A stretch of DNA of 64,000 nt from Micropterix aruncella. Its lineage: Eukaryota > Arthropoda > Insecta > Lepidoptera > Micropterigidae. The position numbers were made by a program, and so were the translations under genes. Below the pieces are notes generated by a model, which worked only from the letters and a program-made list of their open reading frames with translations, was not told where the DNA came from and did no database searches. Of this stretch, positions 47,368-58,150 are shown piece by piece (within the stretch, counting starts at the first letter, position 1; every line of letters starts with the position of its first letter). The stretch covers positions 22,255,934 to 22,319,933 of the forward strand of contig OX155951.1 in the NCBI GenBank assembly GCA_944548615.1. Reading direction: 5' to 3'.

Positions 47368-47545
47368 ACCGTTTTAATGAATTCATTGAATTACCTTTAG
47401 TTAAGTAGGTGAAAATCCAGAATATGCGTAAAAATACCGTCCTAGAAATTCCATAAATAATGACTACTTTCCTGTTTCCCACTTTCCTTAACTTATTTCA
47501 CATAGTATTTTAAAAGGATTAGCGAGATCGGTCTTGGATAAAGAA
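47368..47545 (+). repeat. 225-bp duplication: end of unit 2
   Basis: gtgaaaatccagaatatgcg, gactactttcctgtttccca and cacatagtattttaaaagg continue unit 2 after the inserted LINE relic and low-complexity tract. Confidence 0.75.
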
Positions 47546-48754
47546 TGATATTTTTTAAGATATACCGTGTGCAAAATACATAATATTACAAAAAACAATA
47601 TTTTTCTGAAAATAAATCCATTTTTTGAGCTATTTCCCGTTCCCCTTCATTCCATGTTATTATTGTTTTCTTGATTTATTTTCAGGTGTATTGGTATTTT
47701 ATCATGTACTAACTCTTTATCGTGAAATCTATTTTCGGAGAATATTAGAATTATGCGACGTGTTTTTGCTTGAATTTTGAAGTATGGGACATTGAAATGC
47801 TACAGACAGGTGTGTTTTTAAAATACTTCGATTTTCATTAAAAGGACATATGTAGCATAGGTACGTGATAAAACCCAATTAATTTATTTTTATTTATTTA
47901 TGTTCAGAAAGAACAATGTTATTAAATGCAGCACATTATTATATTAGCACTATAGAGGCGTCATTGTCAACAGTATTAAAATAGAGAGCACCGAAGCTGA
48001 GTATTTCTTCAAATTAAAGCCGCCTAACTGGGCCTCGGCCCATACTAAGGCAAGAGTACCTACCAATTAAAAAATGGCTTGTGCATACGTCAATTTACGT
48101 AGTTTAAAAATTAACTAAGTAATTACAAGTAAACGGAATTATGTTTTCAGATACGGCGTCATGCATAATTATCGCAAATATTATGAACATTTATGACAAT
48201 TCAAACCATTTTTCTTTAAATCTAATAATATTTAAAATTAAATAATAATAAATAAAATAAACCAGGTACAAATGAATAATCCAACTGAAAACTACGTTAT
48301 TTATATATCAACCAATTTGAAATAGCCAGGGAATAAAATTATACGTAAAACTTGCATGTTACCAATTATATTATATGAATTATTATATTGCCTATGCTGC
48401 TACAGCTATCTGTTTCGACTTGTTTCGATTTCTACCGATCGTACTTGTATCTTTGAAAAAATAAAAATCGTGATAATAACAATAAATGTTAAAAGAGTAT
48501 TGTAGACAGACGAAAGTCCATAATGAGATCTTTAGACATTGCGGAAATCTAAAACGGATCGACCACTTATTTCAATTCGTTCATTTCTCTCATTTTTGCC
48601 CAAGAAACTTGTGCGATTATAATGTAAAAAAAGATCTCGACAATATCGATCTCGACAATATTTTTTTTTATTTACGCTAATAATAAATTAAACTGGTGTT
48701 TCTGAGATTTACTTACATTAACCCGTCAAAAATAATAAATCAAATTTAATCGGA
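47546..48754. other. Unassigned AT-rich intergenic sequence
   Basis: A tttatttatttatg run at 47885-47905 could be the reversed tail of a LINE, but nothing codes next to it. No gene is seen. Confidence 0.4.
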
Positions 48755-48756
48755 TA

Positions 48757-49139
48757 TACAGAGCGAGTTTTAATTAACCGGCATCCTTCAAAGGAGTGAA
48801 TCAGTACGAGCAGGTAAGCATCTTTTGATAAAAATGTTTTTTTTTTATTTGAAAATTTGAAGAACTTGCCTGTTAAATAAAAGTATACCAAGCGTTTGAG
48901 TGCCCTGCGCCATCTAGCGGTAGGTAAAATATTGCTAATCAACAATATTTGCGATATTTTACTTACCGCTGGATAGCGCATCGTACTCAGAGCTTTTTAT
49001 ACTATTTTTAAGAAAATTAATATTTCCAAATTAAAAAAAAATGTTTTGTTTTTCCCACATTTTTTTATTAAAACTTGCTTACTTGCTCGTACTGATTCAC
49101 CCACTTCAAGGATGCCAGTTAATTTAAACTCATCCTGTA
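48757..49139. mobile_element. Tc1/mariner-type MITE, 383 bp
   Basis: The ends tacag.g.gagtttt and the reverse complement aaactcatcctgta are flanked by TA on both sides (48755-48756, 49140-49141). The inversion extends through ggcatccttcaa...gtgaatcagtacgagca. A second inverted pair, agcggtaggtaaaatattg, makes the centre (48910-48975). It is non-coding. Confidence 0.75.
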
Positions 49140-49141
49140 TA

Positions 49142-49510
49142 TTAAGATTCTAATAAATAACCAAAATAACATTTAAAAGCAATCCAAGGTTTTTAAATAG
49201 GTATAATATTTAAGTGATACAAAAAATAATTGATAACATGTTAATTCCTTCGATTTGACCAATCAAAATAATATATAAAAATAACATACCAAAATAAAAT
49301 AAATATTTGAAATAATGAATAGCGAAGGCATGATCATGTTTGTTTTTTATTGTCAGCTAAAAATTCATTAACACTATAATAACATTTAACTTTTAGCTAT
49401 TTTTTAAAAGTGTTCATGAATACTGACTGTTTTATCGATTGATTATTTTTCGGATTAATATTATAATATTTAGCAGCAGCAGTATTTCGTTCCCTTCCTG
49501 ATCATTGTAC
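49142..49510. other. Unassigned AT-rich sequence
   Basis: No feature seen. Confidence 0.4.
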
Positions 49511-49512
49511 TA

Positions 49513-50493
49513 GGGGAGGGGCGGGCGAGATGGATAGAGCGGGCATGACGGATATATATATAAATATACGAAAAAATATGAGAACTGCGCGCGCTCAAAT
49601 TCCCGACAAATTATTGTCGTTGCCTACACGCCGACCGACTTCCCCGCTCAGTACCCGCTTTCCTCCCGCGCACGACACACGTCCTAGAAAAGAGATGACG
49701 TTTTTTATGTTCCGAACTTTCGATTTTATTAAAGTAAGTGAGAGTGAATATTTCTTTTGTTTTCTTGTAAATTTAAATGTTTTTGATATTTTTCAATTTG
49801 CTTAGTAGTGAACCTCCTTGCTTTAAATGGATAACACCGTTTATTGCTTTTATATTATTTGATAATATTTTTATCTCACCGTATGCGTACGGGTAAGATG
49901 AATCATGCTGTTTTTGCTATATCCATCTTGTCCTAGGATTACAAAAAAAATATTTTATGTATTGTTATCCTTTGCATATCCTTTGCAGATCCTTTGCAGA
50001 CAAACAGTCGTCTTGTGAGAATACGAAGAAACCTGCAATCAGCCAAAAAACTTCACCCGAAAAAAGCTCTGACCAGCCCACTTATTCATGCACAGTCTGC
50101 GAACAGCCTTACCCTTAAGCTCTGAAAAAGCTCTTACCAGACCCTTAACAGAAGACTGGATAGAATGTTCGGGGTGCAAGAATTTGACACATGAACTCTG
50201 CTCCTCCTATCTGGGCTATGGCTCATACTTTTGCTCATACATACGACCAGTGAGATGACTAAAAGGAATATTATCCATCTTACAGACTTTGTTGGGCAAG
50301 ATGGATAGTTTTCACTTTTTAATCATTCTTAAAAATTTATCATTTTCTTTTTAATATTCACTGACTTCTGTGTTGCAAATGATATGTTACTATGTAAACG
50401 ATTGTAATAGATTAAGTGTTTAAGATTAATGTAACTATTAGTTATATTTAAATCAGTTTGTTCTTATTATATATATCTTGCTCGCCCCTCCCC
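49513..50493 (+). mobile_element. pogo-like TIR element, internally deleted, with PHD-finger-like remnant
   Basis: The ends ggggaggggcgggcgagatg and the reverse complement of tcttgctcgcccctcccc are TIRs of about 22 bp with 3-4 mismatches. TA flanks both ends (49511-49512, 50494-50495). Subterminal copies of gtaagatg/catcttgtcc/aagatggata recur. At 50080-50250 (+) a Cys-rich segment is readable in two adjoining frames: CTVCEQPYP, then EDWIECSGCKNLTHELC and a Cys further on. This spacing fits a C4HC3 PHD finger, and such fingers occur at the C-terminus of some pogo/Tigger-type transposases. The DDE catalytic region is absent. Confidence 0.65.
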
Positions 50494-50495
50494 TA

Positions 50496-51478
50496 TTGTA
50501 ATGAAAATAACATTCTGTTAATGAAATTATTGATTTGAAGAAAGTCTATCCGGATCAAAACAGATTTTTTTGTTTTTTTACTATATTAGATTTGTGCATT
50601 CGTGCACTAAGTATATTAGACAGGTGCGCCAATGCTCGCGACTTGTCCGCTTACAAAAGTGCGGCTGCCGTGCGCATCCAGCCAGACGCATAGCAATAAA
50701 ATCGTTCAACCCGAAAGGAGCCACCATTAACGAGTTAAAAATACGCATTCACTTCATTTGCCCGAATAAACTCGTCGGCGACACATCGGCGACGTCTTTC
50801 TTATTATTAATCAAAGCGGCCCCAGTAGCATCCGACCGCGGCTGGAGGAAATGCCCGCTCCAGCGCCGAAGTAGCGGATCGACGAACAAGGGCCAAACTA
50901 ATTATACTTTTCCTCAAGCACACTTGTGAAATACAAAGCAATCAGAATTCGCATTGTCCCTTCTATATACGTGCCTAAATCTTGTGGGAACGCTAGAAAA
51001 TAAGTCAAGAGTTACAATCCATTTAAAACTCAATATACCAAATAATAGAATACAATAGAACACCTTTATTGCCCTGGATTGCTAATACCACAGATCGGTG
51101 GTTTTTGCGTTGCGACAACTCGCAGGCGGTTGATCTCCGTATTTATGCAATTATGTAATTATACCCGAAAAAATCGCCTTTATTGAATAAGCCACCATAT
51201 TACATTAGTAGGTGTGCACTAACACCCCCTACAAAAAAAATTTCAAGGGTTGAAAACATGCCGTCGTGATTTTTATTCTCATGACTTGCTTTCTAAGGTT
51301 TAATGAATATGACACTGGTTTTATAAAACAAGACAATTTTTGCACAAATGGCGGACTTATCGCTATAGCGATATCATACAGCCAACCTTTTCCTAATCGG
51401 TCCAAAGATTTATGAAGGCTCTTCATAAATATTTCGCGTTGAAAATGACAACCTACGTAACACTATTGTTTATATAGC
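50496..51478. other. Intergenic sequence with a GC-richer open stretch
   Basis: 50600-50930 is GC-richer, with a 119-codon + frame lacking any domain that I recognise. It could be an exon or element fragment and is not supported as a gene. Confidence 0.3.
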
Positions 51479-51479
51479 C

Positions 51480-51775
51480 CAGTGTTTTTCAACCTATTTT
51501 AGATCGCCCCTTTTTGGTAAAAAAAAAAACAAAACTCTTACACGACCCCCCTTTGTCTCTTCCACAGATGTAACTGTACAAGTAAACATTCAATAAATAC
51601 ATTTTCTGTAAAAGCAATGGCGAAACCCCCGATTAATTTTTACTATTTTCACTTTAGAAGATGTTAAGTACATCTTCGAAAGCAGATCTTAGATCAAAAC
51701 AAAGATTTTGTAATATTCACGATTTTTATATTTAGATAGTCTGCGACAACCCGGAAGTCACTTCGCGACCCCCAT
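51480..51775 (+). mobile_element. hAT-type MITE, partial, copy 1
   Basis: It starts with CAGTGTTTTTCAACC (51480), the typical terminus of one hAT family, followed by tttagatcgcccctttttgg. The interior (gtacatcttcgaaagcagat, cttagatcaaaacaaag) matches 57215-57512 in reverse complement. The other terminus is replaced by the TIR element at 51776. Confidence 0.75.
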
Positions 51776-52373
51776 ATTAGATTGCTCAATGCCATACGAA
51801 GATTCGGCAGCTAGAATTTTATTGCCAAACGCAACGTATAGATGGCACCCATAGTTCCTAAATGTGACTAATCTTGTTATATGTACAATATGGCTCAGTT
51901 CGTTGTATAGCAGTACGGCGGTGCACTATAAATGGCACTCTAAACACGCATATGCAGTATCCTATCTCGAAATAAAATAATAAAATTATAACAAACGAAT
52001 TTCTAATTCATAGCTTTTATTATTTTAATAATATTTACAGAAATATGTAATTATTTTAATTGGTATATAGGTTGGTAGAAAAAAATACGCACTTTAATGT
52101 TCACATATATATCACTATATCTCTCCGTATTATTTCTGTCCGGTAATCAGCCTATACAAAAATGCGATAAATGGCACTAATAATTGATTGTTATTATTAG
52201 TGATTACATTATTTGGGATTTTATAATCAACCAGTCTTTTATAACAAACATTCATTATTAAAGATGGCCAAATAAATTGCTATTCGTACCGTCGTAGAAT
52301 ACTATCAGAGCCACCTGCTTGTCGCTGGTGCCGATAGGTTGCCAAATCGTATTATGGCGTTGAGCAATCTAAT
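51776..52373. mobile_element. 598-bp TIR element
   Basis: The ends attagattgctcaatgccat and the reverse complement of atggcgttgagcaatctaat are inverted over about 35 bp (including acga.gatt.ggca). The interior is AT-rich with repeated atggcac motifs and is non-coding. It is inserted at, or abuts, the end of the hAT MITE. Confidence 0.7.
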
Positions 52374-52374
52374 T

Positions 52375-52595
52375 TATATTTATAAAAATGGATGTTGGTA
52401 TATATGTCTGTTTGCCTGTCTGTCCGAGCTTAATAGACTACAAAACCGTTTGAGCGATCGCCTTGAAAGTTAGCACATATATGTATTTTTTCATGGAGAA
52501 GGTTTCTATGATATCCGCTTTTTTGTAAACTACCAATAGATAGCGCTGTAGCACATCAACTCCTATATCGCTCAACCGATCGCAATAAAAATTGG
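52375..52595 (+). repeat. Dispersed insect repeat (ctgtctgtccgagc type)
   Basis: tgtctgtttgcctgtctgtc, then accgtttgagcgatcgcc, gaaagttagcacatat and aaccgatcgcaataaaaatt are stereotyped sequences of insect dispersed repeats. The class is unresolved. Confidence 0.4.
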
Positions 52596-52597
52596 TA

Positions 52598-52908
52598 TAC
52601 AGACATTTGAGTACGCATAACAGATTAGAAGTGTGTGGTATAGTTAGAATCTTTATGTTATCGTAGGATACCTTAGATGTCCAAATATCAAGTAAGTAGT
52701 TGTCTTCATGTCCAAATTTCTAAATGTCAATAAATTAACATAAATATATTATTACCATAAATGTATATTCCGGAAATATACTTGTATCTACATATATGGA
52801 TAAATACATAAACCACAAATATTCCTAAAAAAAACGTTAAAAAATGATTAAAAATAAAATAGTTCACTTTCTGTGCCGGCAGTCGTGTTTTTTATTCTTT
52901 TTGATATA
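52598..52908 (+). mobile_element. Dispersed MITE family X, copy 4
   Basis: Same orientation as 43029-43410. It ends with the intact right terminus ggcagtcgtgt followed by tttttattctttttga, which mirrors 1322-1340. It shows that the family's TIR is ACACGACTGCC. Confidence 0.75.
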
Positions 52909-53695
52909 TTTACTTGTCTTGTATTTCTTTATTAATTCCTGAAACTTTCAGTGTGGCCTTCGTATAATAACATTGCAGACGTGTAAGAATAAGCAATGAG
53001 TGCAAATCAAAAGAAGTTTCACGATTCGTTACAACCCTAGGGACTAGATCTTATGGCTAAAGAAAAGGGGGACCTCGTCAGGATCTATCCAATGGGATTG
53101 CAATCGGGTCGAGAAGCATATGTGAAATGGTATTATTTAACACGGGCCATACTACCATTGTCATAGCAAGATCGCAGGACTCTTTAAAAAAATGCTAGAA
53201 ATATTATTTCATCTCTTCTGACTAAACTGACAAACTCGTCGTGAGGATTTACAACATCGAAGTACACGAAAGTTATAGGAAAATCTTTTCAGTATGACAA
53301 TATGACACGGAGAATCTATATAACGGATTTTAATGTACAGCTCTTTTGTTAGATATTCAGATATATTGCTATATAAGTCCAGCATAAGAAGAGATACACT
53401 CATCGGCCACTGATGGTCAGTGAGTGGATAATCTGGCATAAGATTTCACAAAGACATCACAGAGTTATATGCAAATACAGAAAATCTTCAATCAGAGAAA
53501 CTTCAAATACAGATGCATGTAAAGCATTGGCACTTTATCAAAGTAAAAGCATAGTAGTAGTGCATCGTAACATGTGGACGGGATGGGATGATGTCGGCTG
53601 GAACTGAGCATAGCTCCACGTCGCACAGTGGGTTTTAGATAAATTTTGGAACAAATAGACGATTACCTACTGCAAAATAGTCCGAGTTGATTATA
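52909..53695. other. Unassigned intergenic sequence
   Basis: No gene or element is recognised. Confidence 0.4.
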
Positions 53696-53697
53696 CA

Positions 53698-53790
53698 GTG
53701 CGGTGTTGTCTTCCACAACGGGCACTAGTCAAGCCAGGGAGGTATAACAGGCGGATTGTTTCGTCTACGCTCAGTCCAGGTTAAACACAA
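53698..53790 (+). repeat. GC-island repeat fragment (B start)
   Basis: gtgttgtcttccacaacggg, ggaggtataac and cgtctacgctcagtcc weakly follow the first 80 bp of B. Confidence 0.35.
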
Positions 53791-53869
53791 TATAAGTTAA
53801 CTGGAACATATTTCGGTTATAGATAAAGTTAATTTTCACTTTCATATACAGATTAAAACCTTGGCCATT

Positions 53870-53881
53870 TAGACCAGATTA
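53870..53881. other. Target-site duplication of the 53.9-kb LINE, 5' copy
   Basis: tagaccagatta here is repeated exactly at 56773-56784, directly after the element's (TAC)n tail. Confidence 0.9.
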
Positions 53882-53899
53882 AATGAGCAGAATTGACCT

Positions 53900-55780
53900 T
53901 TGAAACAAAAAAACCTCTCAAAAAAGGTCCCATGGTGGAACCCAGAGCTGACCAAGCTCAGGCTTAGGCTGAGAAGGTGCTTCAATAGGGCGAGAAATCA
54001 CAACACTAACTCGCAACATCTTTGGGAGGAATACAAAAACGCCCGAAACGAATACAACAAGGCCATTGTTAAAGCCAAACGAAGAAGCTGGAGGGACTTT
54101 TGTGAGAGCGTGGAAACAGCTTCCGAAGCCTCCAGGCTCAACAAGATCCTCAGCTCTAACAACCGCCCCCAGCTGGGATGCCTTAAACGACCAGAGGGGG
54201 GACACACAAGCGACACCAAGGAAACCTTGAAGCTCCTAATGGAAACACACTTTCCGGGCTTCCAGGAATCCTCACACCCAATTGCCGCAGGGGAGAACTC
54301 CAAGAGGCTCCACAAGCCCAGGGAGTGGGCCCTTGCAGCCAAGATAGTTAATCCAAAAGCAGTAGAATGGGCCGTGAGCACCTTCGACCCTTACAAATCA
54401 CCTGGACCGGATGGAATATACCCAGTCCTACTACAAAAAGGGTTAAGCCAGCTGCTGGGCCCTCTAACAAAGGTACTCAGAGCGAGCATAGCCCTCAGAC
54501 ACGTACCTCATGCCTGGAGCAGCGCAAGAGTCACGTTCATTCCAAAGGCAGGCAGGAACGGCCACATCTTTGCCAAAGACTACAGACCCATTAGCCTCAC
54601 CTCCTTTCTCCTGAAATCACTGGAGAGACTAGTTGACGGCTACTTGAAAAACAACCACCTAGCTCTTCAACCGCTTGCTGATGCTCAGTATGCCTATAGG
54701 GAGGGCAGATCTACGGACACTGCCCTACATCACCTGGTGAGCACAATAGAGACACAGTTAGCGGCGAAAGGTTACGCTCTGGGAGTATTCCTGGACATCG
54801 AAGGAGCATTTGACACCACATCATATGCAACTATAAAAAATGCTATGCACAGACGAGGAATACCAGAGACCATTATTGACTGGACATTGAGTATGCTATC
54901 AAATAGGAATCTGACCGTCTATCAAGGCGACACCTCCATCACGGGAATCCCTGCTAAGGGCTGTCCACAGGGTGGAGTCATCTCCCCCCTCTTGTGGAGC
55001 ATCGTTGTAGACGAACTCCTAATAGATCTACAAAACCTAGGCCTCTCTGTCTACGGCTACGCTGATGACGTGGCCATAGTAGTCAGAGGAAACTTCCTAT
55101 CAATACTTAAGGAGCTCATGGACAAAGCACTTAAGACCACCCAAGACTGGTGCCAGGCCAGAGGTCTATCCGCTAATCCAAGCAAGACTAAGGCCATGAT
55201 TTTCACCAGAAAATACAAACCCGAACCCGTTGAGTGTCTCAAGCTCTGGGATAAGGAGATAGAATACGCTACAGTAGTTAAATACCTTGGAGTCTATCTA
55301 GACCCAAAGCTCAATTGGAAGCACCACCTCGAGCGCAAGAGAACAACCTTCTATGCCTCGTTGTGGACGTGCAAAAGAGTCATGGGAAAAACCTGTGGGT
55401 TCAAACCCAGGGTCGCCTTATGGCTCTACAGGGCAGTACTGCTGCCTAGACTAACCTATGCTGCAATAGTCTGGTGGTCCAGGGTGAAAAAGCTTGAGAC
55501 AGTAAAAATGCTTAAAAGCCTTCAAGGTAACTACCTGAGGGCAGCTACTGGCGTCATGAAGACCACCCCAACAGCGGGATTAGAGGTGGCACTCTGCTGC
55601 CCGCCTCTGGACAAGCTCATCATCCACTCCGCCAGACTTACAGCATACAGACTGAAGTGTTTGGGCGAGTGGAAGCGTGGAGGGCACAATCATCCTGAGC
55701 TAAACCTCCTCCACAAAAGCCCATTCACTCTGACCCAGGATCGACTACGGAAAAAAAAATTCGGTAGAGAAATCCTATAA
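53900..55780 (+). pseudogene. LINE ORF2, reverse transcriptase part (5'-truncated, frameshifted)
   Basis: An open frame of 626 codons with no true start; it is open from the truncation point. Residues 11-17 (VPWWNPE) are the post-endonuclease linker. Reverse transcriptase blocks follow in order: SPGPDGIYP (167-175), FIPKAG and DYRPISLTS, YREGRSTDTA, then FLDIEGAFD with catalytic Asp299. GCPQGGVISPLLW and YGYADDVAIVV come next, with the YADD box at 387-390. NPSKTKAM and KYLGVYLDPKLNW complete the palm and thumb. In a complete element the enzyme copies its RNA at a nicked target. The frame ends early, because a run of nine A at 55751-55759 shifts the reading frame by one base. Beyond the stop at 55780 the protein continues in another frame. 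Confidence 0.95.
55751..55759 (+). other. Homopolymer frameshift site in the LINE ORF2
   Basis: Nine consecutive A. Upstream, the reverse transcriptase frame is intact; downstream, homology resumes in the +1 frame and runs without stops into RNase H. An extra A from slippage, or a sequencing miscall, is the simplest cause. Programmed frameshifting is less likely at this position. Confidence 0.8.
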
Positions 55781-56675
55781 AATCCTAATCCCCACCAGGG
55801 AAGAATGGAAAAATCCGCAGTGGCTTCAAAGCCACAACGCAGACGCCTGGTTCACCGACGGCTCAGGAACAAATGGACGTTTTGGGGCAGGCGTGTACGG
55901 ACCCAAAACCAACCACAGAATCAGCATCCCCCTTGGACAATACGCTACGGTTTTCCAAGCCGAGGTACTTGCCATATTGGAATGCATAAAACTACAAAGT
56001 CGACTTGAGGTAAAAAACAGACAAATCCTCATCTGCTCTGACAGCAGAGCAGCACTGGACGCTCTGGCTAAAGATACCACAGAATCTTCTGTGGTCTGGG
56101 ACTGCATGCAGGAGCTCAACAAATTGGGAAAATCCAACAAAATCACCCTAATATGGATACCGGGTCACCAAGGCATACCCGGAAACGAAGAGGCCGACAG
56201 ACTGGCAAAACTGGGCACACTGGATTGCCCAGTGGAGCCAGCTGTAGGGGTCCCCTTCGCTACAGGTAAGAAAATCATCAGGGACTGCTTGGAGCAGGAA
56301 CATCGGGCTTCCTGGAAACAGAGTCAGGGATGTCGCCAGGCAAAAGCCATGATGGAGCAACCACTACAGAATAAAACCAAGGCCCTACTTGACATGAGCA
56401 AGAAGAACCTTAGAACCACTATCGGTCTCCTCACCGGACACACGACCCTTAGAGCTCATCTATTCAACCTTGGCTTGACTGAGAGCAAGGATTGCCGAAT
56501 ATGTGGCGAGGAACCTGAAGACAGCATACACATTGTTGGCAGCTGTCCAGGGCTCGCCGCCAAAAGACACAGTTTACTGGGACGAGCCTTTCTCGAACCC
56601 AGCGATCTGCCCAACTTGAAGGTCAGTGACCTACTTAGTCTGGTAAGAAGTACCGGGCTACTAGCTGACAATTGA
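55761..56675 (+). pseudogene. LINE ORF2, RNase H and CCHC part
   Basis: This continues the element's second open frame after the shift and ends with TGA at 56673-56675. Just before 55893 lies WFTDGSG, holding the first acidic residue of RNase H. Numbering codons from 55893, Glu24 lies in QAEVLAI, Asp50 in CSDSRAALDAL, and the GHQGIPGNEEAD segment ends with Asp102. This is a complete D-E-D-D RNase H active site. Near the C-terminus C201-x2-C204-x8-H213-x4-C218 forms the zinc knuckle seen in R1/LOA/I-type elements. RNase H presence separates this element from Jockey, CR1 and RTE clades. The domain is intact in itself but cut off from the reverse transcriptase by the frameshift. Confidence 0.9.
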
Positions 56676-56772
56676 CCTAACCACACAGTGGGTAGTTACA
56701 AAAGACCTTACAGATCTAGGTGACATCAAGGGCTGGAAACAAGCCCCCCACTCCATCTACTACTACTACTAC
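56676..56772 (+). repeat. LINE 3' UTR with (TAC)n tail
   Basis: A short 3' UTR (aaccacacagtgggtagtta ... caagccccccactccatc) ends in five TAC units plus an ambiguous ta shared with the duplicated target site. Confidence 0.85.
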
Positions 56773-56784
56773 TAGACCAGATTA
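56773..56784. other. Target-site duplication of the LINE, 3' copy
   Basis: tagaccagatta, identical to 53870-53881. Confidence 0.9.
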
Positions 56785-57157
56785 GAATACCAACGCGGGC
56801 TCTACATAGTCGAACCAGGCCTAGGTGGTCGAAGTTCAGTGGGGCTTTAGGGACAGCGCCCTTCGCGGGTAAGATTATTGGTACTATGGAAGCGACACAG
56901 ATTCCCCACATGTCAGCAACTTCATACATATGGCATTCATTTATGGACCTATATTATATCGGGCTTATTCGCTCTGATTGTTCTGTCGGTTATTACACTA
57001 GCCAACAAAATTTTACTTATTTTCTGTATCGTTCGTGAAAACAGATCATATTTATGTTTTCAAGGATGCTGAATATGGAAATGACAATGAAAATGCAAGA
57101 TTATCTCTTGTTTTTTAGTTATTGAATATTTTCAGAACTGTCCCTTAAATGCCTATG
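56785..57157. other. Unassigned intergenic sequence
   Basis: The pre-insertion flank; nothing recognised. Confidence 0.4.
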
Positions 57158-57512
57158 GGGGGGGGGGGGGGGGGGAGGGATAGGGTGCAGGCTATCCAAA
57201 AAAAAAACGAAAATATTACAAAATCTTTTATATTAACAGCTTCGGAAGAGAAACATATTGACCTTTTACAAAACTTTATGTTGATCTAAGATGGAAACAG
57301 TTGAGTACATACAGATTCGAAAGTGAAAAACAGTTAAAAGTAATGTGGTTTTCACCATTGTTTTTACAAAAAAAAATCTTATGCTTACAGTTACAGCTGT
57401 GGAAGGGACTAAGGTGGGTTGCGAGAACTAAGTTACAGTCTAAGGGAGTCACGTAGGGGTTTTTTTTTTACCAAAAAAGGGGTCGCGATCTATAAAAGGT
57501 TGAAAAACACTG
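57158..57512 (-). mobile_element. hAT-type MITE, copy 2, with poly-G tract
   Basis: It ends with ggttgaaaaacactg (57498-57512), the reverse complement of the CAGTGTTTTTCAACC terminus at 51480. Subterminal aaaaaaggggtcgcgatct and the interior (gttgatctaagatgg) match copy 1 in reverse. The other end is not clear; a run of 17 G at 57159-57175 lies near it. Confidence 0.7.
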
Positions 57513-58100
57513 ATTTAGATGGTTAGTCATGATGGAAATCAAATACACTGTTGCCTGACCGGATGAAACCTTTCCCCTACAGAACCAAAACCCCATCGGT
57601 TAAAAATACTTTCTTTATAATTTACATAAAAAATCCTTTGACCACTCACGTAGATGAAGATTTTGATGTACTGTGCGGCGCTCGAGAGTGCCCGAGACTC
57701 AAGCCGCTCGTCCCGTACTTAAGCAATGTTAAATGTAGCGTATGATCCGATTTGTGTCTCTCCTTTGTGAGCATTCAAACGGGAATCCACGATCCGAGTG
57801 ATGCGCGAAGTAACGTCTGCAAACTGACGACCACGTCTCATCGTAAATCCTATTTCGCGGCTATTTGACTCACCGATGCAGCCTTACGGCATTCAATTTA
57901 ATTATAGAACTGACACTGATGAGAGCGCAACAGTTTATCCTGCGGGACCAGGGGAAAATGTACGTTGTTCTAAGACTTTTGAAAGGGCCAAACAATTATA
58001 TTGGATTTTATTAATCAAATGACCCACCCGCAGAGCTCAACTACAGACATTGAAGAGATACCACGGGCATTTGAAAGAAATTTGTATTTATGAAACAAGT
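57513..58100. other. Unassigned intergenic sequence
   Basis: A 64-codon + frame at 57551-57745 has no recognised features. Nothing else is seen. Confidence 0.35.
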
Positions 58101-58102
58101 AA

Positions 58103-58150
58103 ATATATTAAAAAGAATAAAAACCACAACTGCCGTTACAGAAATGAAAT
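58103..58150 (-). repeat. Dispersed MITE family X, terminal fragment
   Basis: taaaaagaataaaaaccaca, then actgccgttacagaaatg, match the terminus at 1322-1360. Confidence 0.55.

Larger units (their letters stand above)
53882..56772 (+). mobile_element. 5'-truncated non-LTR retrotransposon (RNase H-bearing, R1/LOA/I group)
   Basis: A single LINE insertion is delimited by a perfect 12-bp duplication (53870-53881, 56773-56784). It begins in the linker between the apurinic-like endonuclease and the reverse transcriptase, so the 5' UTR, ORF1 and endonuclease are missing. Then come the reverse transcriptase, a frameshift, RNase H, a CCHC knuckle, a 97-bp 3' UTR and a (TAC)n tail at 56758-56772 in place of poly(A). 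Codon composition is GC-richer than the surroundings. The intact duplication and near-open frames indicate a recent insertion by target-primed reverse transcription. The copy could not mobilise itself without the missing endonuclease. Confidence 0.9.

Noticed and set aside
50570..50929. 119-codon + frame as a host exon
   Set aside because: GC-richer, but no domain, weak start context and no clear splice sites.
55751..55780. Programmed ribosomal frameshift between reverse transcriptase and RNase H
   Set aside because: In this element group both domains normally lie in one frame. A homopolymer slip is simpler, and no downstream structure is evident.
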